Assembly (NCBI RefSeq): GCF_904846525.1
Contig: NZ_CAJHAZ010000001.1
Coordinates: 62,001-126,000, forward strand
Origin: Psychrobacter sp. 1044
Lineage (GTDB): Bacteria; Pseudomonadota; Gammaproteobacteria; Pseudomonadales; Moraxellaceae
DNA length: 64,000 bases
Direction of reading: 5' to 3'
Below, in pieces: positions 58,850 to 64,000 of this stretch; the first letter of the stretch is position 1; every line of letters starts with the position of its first letter. The notes beneath the pieces are model-generated. The model was not told where the DNA came from and did not search any database. It was given only the letters and a program-made list of their open reading frames with translations. Made by a program: the position numbers and the translations under genes.

Positions 58850-59193
58850 GAAAGCCTAATGTTAATAGTAAAGCCTATCATCGTAAACAAAGTTGCTCTG
58901 ATTATCAAGGCAAGGTACGTAAACATTGCGGGTGAGCCTTTTTTTAAATAATGGTTCAGTGTTTTATGGTCTTTTAAGAGACAAAAAAAGGCACTACCAG
59001 AGTAATGCTTTTTACATAATGCATGATTTAACTTGATAAAACGATAGACGATAAAATTATTCCTAGAACCCTTTATTTTATTGATGTATAGTGATTTTAG
59101 ATATATGATGTACTACAACGTACGATATTATCTTACAACATAAAGCATTATAAATGGCTACCAATGTGGCTACCAGATTAAGGGGGCAGGAAA
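58850..59193. other. Left boundary region of the integrative element
   Basis: This 344-base AT-rich gap separates sspA from the integrase and probably contains the attachment-site junction. Visible features are GTAC-TACAAC-GTAC (59112-59125 region) and the direct repeat TGGCTACCA, twice within 59154-59182, just before the integrase ribosome binding site. Either could be recombinase or regulator binding sites. The att core cannot be defined without the other end. Confidence 0.4.
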
Positions 59194-60522
59194 ATGGTTA
59201 GAAAGGAGGTTAGCACCGATACCCAAATCAAACGGGCAATCAAAGAAGCCGTGCAAGCTGACAAAGCAGTTAGTTATCCAATAGCAGGTTATAAAGGCTT
59301 AGAGATACGCATAAGACCGCATAAAGATAGCACAGATGCTACAGCCGATTTTAGACACCGCTATACACACCCCATTACAGGCAAACGCCCTTACATGACG
59401 CTAGGACAATACCCAGCGTTAAGCCTTGCCGATGCCCGTCAATACCACAGCGACAATATGCAACTACTAGCCAAAGATATAGACCCAATAGAGCATAGAG
59501 AAAGTAAAAAACAAAAGCAGATAACCGACCGCCAAAACATCTTAAACCACTTCATTAACGAATGGCGCGATATTCAAGCCAGCAAAAACCTAAATAAACG
59601 CACTATCAAAAATCTTGAGGAATTAGTAAGACCGATTGAAAAACAGTTAGGGCATATGAAAGTAACAGACATAACCCCCAGTCTAGTTATCAAGTTTATT
59701 AATGACATTCAAAAAACCAATACCTATAAAGGATTGAGGGTAAGAACGTTATTAAAGAGTATCTTACAGATTGCCAAAGCTCATATGGTGATCGAATACA
59801 ACCCAGCAAGCGACCTACAAGGAACGCTAAAAAGACATGCATCTAAACACCGCCCAGCATTGAGTAATGATGTGACCGCTTTTGCCAAACTGCTAAACGA
59901 AATTGACCAGTTAGACGATGCAAGCCAGCTATATAACAAGCGTATCTTACAGCTATTGGCTTTAACCTTTACTCGAGTAGGCGACCTATGCGCTATGCAA
60001 TGGACTGATATTAATTGGCTCAAAAAGCAATGGCAGTTTAAGCCACAAAAGGCAGGTAACAGGGGCGATATGGTAGCTAGTCTAGTGATACCACTTGCAC
60101 CGCAAGCCATAGCCATATTAGAGCAGATGCAACCGCTAACAGGTGATAGCGATTATGTATTTCATAACCCTAGACGCAAAAAAGAGCCTTACCATCATAC
60201 GCAAGCAATCAACAAAGTATTAAACAGTGACTTAATGAATAACGGACAGGGCTACAAAGACATTCACAGCCCACACGGTTTTAGAAGTACAGCAAAAACT
60301 ATGCTGATGGAACGGTTAGGATATGACGAACTGATAACCGAACTGGCACTAGGTCACCGCATGCTTAATGCTTATGGTACTGCATACAATCGAATGACTG
60401 GATTAGATCAACGCGCTTTAATGATGACCGACTGGGCGAACTACCTAGACGACATAAAAGCTGGCAAGTTTGATAATGTTATTCATGCTGATTTTAAACA
60501 GCAAGCACAAAAGCAGGGCTAA
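59194..60522 (+). CDS. int: P4-type tyrosine recombinase (integrase)
   Basis: 442 residues, full length. The DUF4102-type arm-binding domain comes first (YKGLEIRIRPHKDS; KRPYMTLGQYPALSLADAR), then the core-binding domain (about 110-210), then the catalytic domain with Arg in FTRVGDLCAMQW, HGFRSTAKTMLME (H-x-x-R), a late His in ALGHRMLNAYG and the Tyr in YGTAYNR. It should integrate and excise the element that begins here. A GGGGG/AGGA-rich site precedes the ATG. It resembles, but is not the other part of, the fragment at 3-470. Confidence 0.95.
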   Translation: MVRKEVSTDTQIKRAIKEAVQADKAVSYPIAGYKGLEIRIRPHKDSTDATADFRHRYTHPITGKRPYMTLGQYPALSLADARQYHSDNMQLLAKDIDPIEHRESKKQKQITDRQNILNHFINEWRDIQASKNLNKRTIKNLEELVRPIEKQLGHMKVTDITPSLVIKFINDIQKTNTYKGLRVRTLLKSILQIAKAHMVIEYNPASDLQGTLKRHASKHRPALSNDVTAFAKLLNEIDQLDDASQLYNKRILQLLALTFTRVGDLCAMQWTDINWLKKQWQFKPQKAGNRGDMVASLVIPLAPQAIAILEQMQPLTGDSDYVFHNPRRKKEPYHHTQAINKVLNSDLMNNGQGYKDIHSPHGFRSTAKTMLMERLGYDELITELALGHRMLNAYGTAYNRMTGLDQRALMMTDWANYLDDIKAGKFDNVIHADFKQQAQKQG

Positions 60523-60568
60523 GCTACTGCTACAATGACTATGCAAGGCTAGGACTAATTACCCGAAC

Positions 60569-60595
60569 GCCAGCCATTTCATGCCTTAGGCTGGC
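60569..60595 (+). terminator. Stem-loop after the integrase
   Basis: GCCAGCC / GGCTGGC with a 13-base loop, 46 bases past the integrase stop. No T run follows, so it is a weak or Rho-assisted terminator, or a protein-binding site. Confidence 0.35.
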
Positions 60596-60646
60596 ATGCC
60601 TTGCACCTATTTTTATTAAGGTATGAATAACAAGTAAGGCATGGTT

Positions 60647-61600
60647 ATGGGATTAATGGATAAGCCGAAAAGCGATTTTGGAAAAAGCCACGTATTTATT
60701 GATGACTTTATTTTATACATAGCATTTAAGCTACAAGAACCAATTGAAACCGTTGTTTCATGGTTGCTATATAACGGTTTTGATAAAAATATAAGCTCAT
60801 ATGAGGTTGATAAGCATTATCGAGTAAATAAAGGATTACAAGTAGATGGAATTGATAAGAATATAGATGAACTCTTTAATCAAATCAGTATAGATGGTTA
60901 TTACTTTTATAGGGAATACTTAGAAGACCATGAATATCACTACGAAGGAAAAGAAACGTTAGAATATGACGAATATGAAGTAGTAAATAACAGCTTTTAT
61001 TTAAATATCAATGATTTAAAAAAGCTTGAGTATTTAAGCGATCTTAACTTTAACGCTGCTCATAGATATAGCTATACAGTTTATGTTTGTGACTCAGTAA
61101 CAGCAGAGTTAATTGATACAAGTCGAGACATACCTATAAGAATGTTTAAGCTCATTGGTAATAGTTTAGATGATTACGAGGAGATAGAAAAAAATAGAAA
61201 GCTATCTTCTACGAATGATAAAGATAGACATATAAGACCTCAAGTGATTGATGGTGAAAAAATTAAAGCATTAATTGAATCTATAGCGAGTGGTGAATTC
61301 ATACCAAGTGATAAAGCAACTAAGCCTAAAGAAAAAAGTGATGACAATGAGCCGTTAAATAGTAGATCACAAGATAAAAAGTTAATAGCGATTTTAGCAT
61401 TGCTACTTGCCAGCAAGTCAAAAATATATACTGTTGGAGATAAACCTAATGCTACCCAAATAAGTAATAGTATTTATGAGTTTGCAATTCAAGATCTAAA
61501 AATAGCTGATGAAGACATGAACGGGTTGAAAGCTGCTACAGCCAAAATCAGCAAAGCAGTACAGGATCACAGTGATATGCTATATAAACGCCCAGAATAA
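60647..61600 (+). CDS. Uncharacterised island protein
   Basis: 317 residues from the ATG at 60647, with AAGG seven bases upstream; the ATG at 60641 is too close to that site. The N-terminal two thirds are acidic and Tyr-rich (YYFYREYLEDHEYHYEG) and unknown to me. After a charged linker the C-terminal part (KKLIAILALLLASKSKIY, DKPNATQISNSIYEF) resembles a helical module common in proteins near integrases in Moraxellaceae islands; this is an impression, not a named family. It is AT-rich relative to the chromosome genes. Confidence 0.7.
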   Translation: MGLMDKPKSDFGKSHVFIDDFILYIAFKLQEPIETVVSWLLYNGFDKNISSYEVDKHYRVNKGLQVDGIDKNIDELFNQISIDGYYFYREYLEDHEYHYEGKETLEYDEYEVVNNSFYLNINDLKKLEYLSDLNFNAAHRYSYTVYVCDSVTAELIDTSRDIPIRMFKLIGNSLDDYEEIEKNRKLSSTNDKDRHIRPQVIDGEKIKALIESIASGEFIPSDKATKPKEKSDDNEPLNSRSQDKKLIAILALLLASKSKIYTVGDKPNATQISNSIYEFAIQDLKIADEDMNGLKAATAKISKAVQDHSDMLYKRPE

Positions 61601-61704
61601 GAAAGCTAACTTTAACTTTAATTAATTAACTTTAATTTTTAATAACACCCCACACCGCACAATAAGCCTTAACAACTTTCATCAACTGAATAGGAGTTAA
61701 GGCA

Positions 61705-61944
61705 ATGCCTAACACTACCCACGCAGCACCCACCAACAAGCTAAACCTAGCTTACCTATTAGCGAACCCTAAAGAGCTTTATCAGGTTAAGCAGATAGCC
61801 GATGTATTCCACAAGCACCCCGAAACGATTAGACGATGGATTAAAACGGACAAGATCACAAAGCCGTTATCTATCAATGGCGTTTACTACTTTAAAGGTA
61901 GCGACATTGTGGACTATCTAAACGCTACTAATGAGGGGGCTTAA
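61705..61944 (+). CDS. AlpA/MerR-like helix-turn-helix regulator or excisionase
   Basis: 79 residues. YQVKQIADVFHKHPETIRRWI is a winged-helix excisionase/AlpA-type DNA-binding motif, and INGVYYFKGSDIVDYL matches the wing and end. GGAGTTAAGG precedes the ATG. In P4-like elements AlpA-type proteins switch on integrase or act as excisionase, so control of excision is the likely job. Confidence 0.82.
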   Translation: MPNTTHAAPTNKLNLAYLLANPKELYQVKQIADVFHKHPETIRRWIKTDKITKPLSINGVYYFKGSDIVDYLNATNEGA

Positions 61945-61946
61945 TC

Positions 61947-62183
61947 ATGGATAAGCTAAAACGCAGCCAAAACCAAATAATCAAAGACCATCTTTTGACT
62001 GGTCAATCAATCACACGCTGGCAAGCTATCGAACTTTATAGAATAGCCACGCTACCCACTCGCATTAACCAGCTAGAAAATACAGGCTTAACCATACAGC
62101 GCAAGCGAGTAGATAAAGATGGCAAGCATTGGAATGTTTATTGGATTGATACCGATAATCTAGCTAGTGGGGTGCAGTCATGA
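61947..62183 (+). CDS. HTH_39-type helix-turn-helix protein
   Basis: 78 residues. SQNQIIKDHLLTGQSITRWQ, AIELYRIATLPTRINQLEN and TGLTIQRKRVDKDGKHW fit the HTH_39 phage/island family, probably a DNA-binding regulator. It starts two bases after the preceding stop with GAGGGGG ahead of the ATG, and its end overlaps the next gene (ATGA). Confidence 0.8.
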   Translation: MDKLKRSQNQIIKDHLLTGQSITRWQAIELYRIATLPTRINQLENTGLTIQRKRVDKDGKHWNVYWIDTDNLASGVQS

Positions 62184-62440
62184 GCCAATCAAACGACAGA
62201 CTATTGCAGATAGCGGACACTTTAGAGCATATCAACGAGCAGCTAATTTTATTATCAATTGATACCGAACATTACGCTATGGCATTGCAAGCCGTGCAGA
62301 CAAATGACCCCGTATCTCAAGGCGTTATTCAAGCAGTCATAGCTGCATTGTTTAGGGACTCACTATTTGCCACTGATGCAAGCGAACAGATGGACAGTGT
62401 GTTATCAACGCCTGAAATGGAGGTGACGCGTTATGAGTAA
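62180..62440 (+). CDS. Small uncharacterised island protein
   Basis: 86 residues, helical and acidic (LLQIADTLEHINEQLILLS; GVIQAVIAALFRDSLFAT). No family recognised. Translation is coupled to the preceding gene by the ATGA overlap, and its stop overlaps the next start by eight bases, so it belongs to one tight island operon. Confidence 0.7.
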   Translation: MSQSNDRLLQIADTLEHINEQLILLSIDTEHYAMALQAVQTNDPVSQGVIQAVIAALFRDSLFATDASEQMDSVLSTPEMEVTRYE

Positions 62441-62600
62441 AGATAACAAAGACAAGCTAAAAGCCCGTGACAAGGCACACAGACAGCCTCAGCAACGCAA
62501 GTATATTAACCGCGCCTTTATCGTTTACATGCTGCTAATGACAATTTTATTTTCATTGTTATTTATACCATCATGCCAAAGCGCAAGGGGTAACTTATGA
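62433..62600 (+). CDS. Small membrane protein of the island
   Basis: 55 residues. A basic N-terminus (KDKLKARDKAHRQPQQRK) is followed by one transmembrane helix (FIVYMLLMTILFSLLFIP) and a short tail. GGAGGTGA seven bases before the ATG makes translation very likely. It overlaps the upstream gene by eight bases and the next frame's earliest ATG by four. Function unknown; small membrane proteins in such elements can serve in exclusion, lysis or phage interference. Confidence 0.65.
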   Translation: MSKDNKDKLKARDKAHRQPQQRKYINRAFIVYMLLMTILFSLLFIPSCQSARGNL

Positions 62601-62617
62601 GCAGCGAGGGGGTAATC

Positions 62618-64000
62618 ATGAGTAATACAGACAAAGCAAAGCCCCAAGCTGATGACAAGGGGCTAAGCAATTTACTAGGCATTTCAAAGCAAACTACAGA
62701 TAAGATTATAGCAAATGATGAAGTATTAACCAGCCTTATAGCACTAGGTCAAGGCGATAAGCTAAGACAGTTTGATGATACTTTTAGTGTAGCAGGTGAA
62801 TTTATTAACACCGCTGGCAAGGTGGCTATGGTATTAAGCAATAACTTGCACCAGCCAGCCAATATCGGTATTTACACGCCTAATAGTGATAAACCTATAG
62901 AGGTAACCGACCCAAGCCAGCCCAGCGCTTTTGTTATTGGCAATCTTAGCTTAGATAGTGACTGGTATGCAGTAAAGAGGCTTGCTGAGGGGATAGAGCT
63001 ATACAGGCAGCTAATAAGCCAAGGGTTAAGCGTTACTATATTGGTGAGTATTAACCCCTTTCACTTTAATAATATGGTCAAGCATTTTGCTGAGGTTAAG
63101 CAAGTTATCGTTACTGCTACCATAGATAAAAAAGATGAGCTAACCCAGCCCCTACTAGGGGTAAACGTCAAAGCCATAATAACGACTTTTGACTTGCTGC
63201 TATCGTTTGATAATTACCAGACGCTTGATGATGTTTTGAGCGACCCTGACACGATCATAAAAGACTTATTAGCGGAGGCATGGGAAAAGCTAGGCGATAT
63301 TGCAGACCAACACACCAAAGCCACACCCTATCCAGTAGAGGCATGGGGCAAAGATGGGCAAGTACTAAGAGATGCTTTAACGGCTATTATCTATCATGCA
63401 CAAGTACCGCCAGCAATGGCAGGTCAATGCATGCTAGGGGCTTTAGGTACTATTATTCAGCAATATATTAACGCCCCTTATGCGTTAGGTAATAAGTTTA
63501 TGCCAGCCTCGCTATTTTTACTCACTGAGGCAGAAAGCGGAGGCGGTAAAAGCAGAACGGTAGACTTTACCCATAAAGAGCTATTCAGTTATCAAAATGA
63601 CAAGCGCAAAGAATACCGAACTTTGCTAGATGAATGGCTTGCGCAAAAAGCCAGCACCCCAAAAAAAGATTTAGAGCTATGGTTACTTGAAAACCCCAAA
63701 CCTAAGCAAACGATACTTTTGGTTAAGTCTGGCACGATCCAAGGATTTTTAGACAATATGCTGATCGGTAATACCACCGATATAGCATGGTCAACGGCTG
63801 AGGCAGCCCTATTTTTAAGTGGTCATAGCTTAACCAGTGACACCGCCAAAAGTAACATTAGCCAGATATGTGACATATGGAGTAGTGGCTCGTTTGATAG
63901 GCTGCTATCCCCTCGATATGACACCATAGAGCAAAACAGCATGAATGGGGTTAGGTTTATCCTAGACTTGCAAGGACAGCCACCAGTAATCGCACCAGCG
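62618..64000 (+). CDS. DUF3987 primase/helicase-like protein, partial at window end
   Basis: The frame is open for 461 codons to the window edge. ATG 62618 has GAGGGGG six bases upstream; ATG 62597 is also in frame. The first 200 residues include a Toprim-like alpha/beta region (VTILVSINPFHFNNMVKHF). Then comes the DUF3987 pattern: YPVEAWGKDGQVLRDALTA, QVPPAMAGQCMLGALGTI, and the Walker A SGGGKS in LTEAESGGGKSRT. DUF3987 proteins are typical replication genes of mobile elements and satellites. The two-part layout suggests primase plus helicase-like function for replication of the excised element. Confidence 0.8.
   Translation, partial: MSNTDKAKPQADDKGLSNLLGISKQTTDKIIANDEVLTSLIALGQGDKLRQFDDTFSVAGEFINTAGKVAMVLSNNLHQPANIGIYTPNSDKPIEVTDPSQPSAFVIGNLSLDSDWYAVKRLAEGIELYRQLISQGLSVTILVSINPFHFNNMVKHFAEVKQVIVTATIDKKDELTQPLLGVNVKAIITTFDLLLSFDNYQTLDDVLSDPDTIIKDLLAEAWEKLGDIADQHTKATPYPVEAWGKDGQVLRDALTAIIYHAQVPPAMAGQCMLGALGTIIQQYINAPYALGNKFMPASLFLLTEAESGGGKSRTVDFTHKELFSYQNDKRKEYRTLLDEWLAQKASTPKKDLELWLLENPKPKQTILLVKSGTIQGFLDNMLIGNTTDIAWSTAEAALFLSGHSLTSDTAKSNISQICDIWSSGSFDRLLSPRYDTIEQNSMNGVRFILDLQGQPPVIAPA

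Noticed and set aside
59154..59182. TGGCTACCA direct repeat as the attachment-site core
   Set aside because: Both copies lie together on one side of the integrase; an att core needs one copy at each end of the element, and the other end is outside the window.

Overview
The window looks like a chromosomal segment of a Moraxellaceae gammaproteobacterium, most probably Psychrobacter. This rests on moderate G+C, an Acinetobacter/Psychrobacter-style type VI secretion (T6SS) gene set, the sspA-sspB pair, and the general look of the housekeeping proteins (MetG, Dcd, MgtE, Mrp). The genus is inferred by recognition, not by a database search.

Region by region. (1) 1-1221: debris of mobile DNA. The 3'-truncated remains of a P4-type integrase are joined directly to a 5'-truncated, doubly disabled IS3-family transposase gene. 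(2) 1217-8400, minus strand: a VgrG effector island. In transcription order it holds vgrG, a small exported protein, a large peptidoglycan-hydrolase-like effector (SleB-type N-terminus, Ig-like repeats, M23-type C-terminus), a small lipoprotein, and an orphan fragment of a second effector that is cut by the IS end. (3) 8487-29462, plus strand: the T6SS structural cluster (two TPR-like accessory proteins, tssB, tssC, hcp, tssE, tssF, tssG, clpV, tssA). It is followed by a second vgrG module with a DUF4123 adaptor, a VasX-like pore-forming effector, a DUF6708 membrane protein and an Imm71/72-like immunity protein. No tssJ, tssK, tssL, tssM or PAAR gene is present in the window. (4) 29965-30249: tRNA-Leu(TAA) and tRNA-Cys(GCA).

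(5) 30649-39826: redox genes. An FdhF/YdeP-type molybdoenzyme and FdhD are followed by a TsdA-like diheme cytochrome and a membrane triheme cytochrome. Divergent from these is a two-component system with a TtrS-like periplasmic binding domain. Together they suggest sensing and conversion of thiosulfate/tetrathionate or a related sulfur compound. (6) 39920-45128: an orphan unknown gene, then an ABC importer with two duplicated substrate-binding lipoproteins. (7) 45427-52130: metG, then a ketone-body utilisation cluster (GntP permease, succinyl-CoA:3-ketoacid CoA-transferase A/B, 3-hydroxybutyrate dehydrogenase). (8) 52302-58849: mgtE, mrp, two uncharacterised genes, dcd, sspB, sspA. (9) 59194-64000: the start of an integrative element next to sspA, with a P4-type integrase, an unknown gene, an AlpA-like regulator, an HTH_39 protein, two small proteins and a DUF3987 primase/helicase-like gene that runs off the window.

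The least described material is the vgrG1 effector cassette with its degenerate M23 site and two candidate immunity proteins, the orphan effector remnant, a 58-bp intergenic repeat present twice, and the thiosulfate/tetrathionate-like module. Domain names come from recognising sequence motifs, without profile searches.
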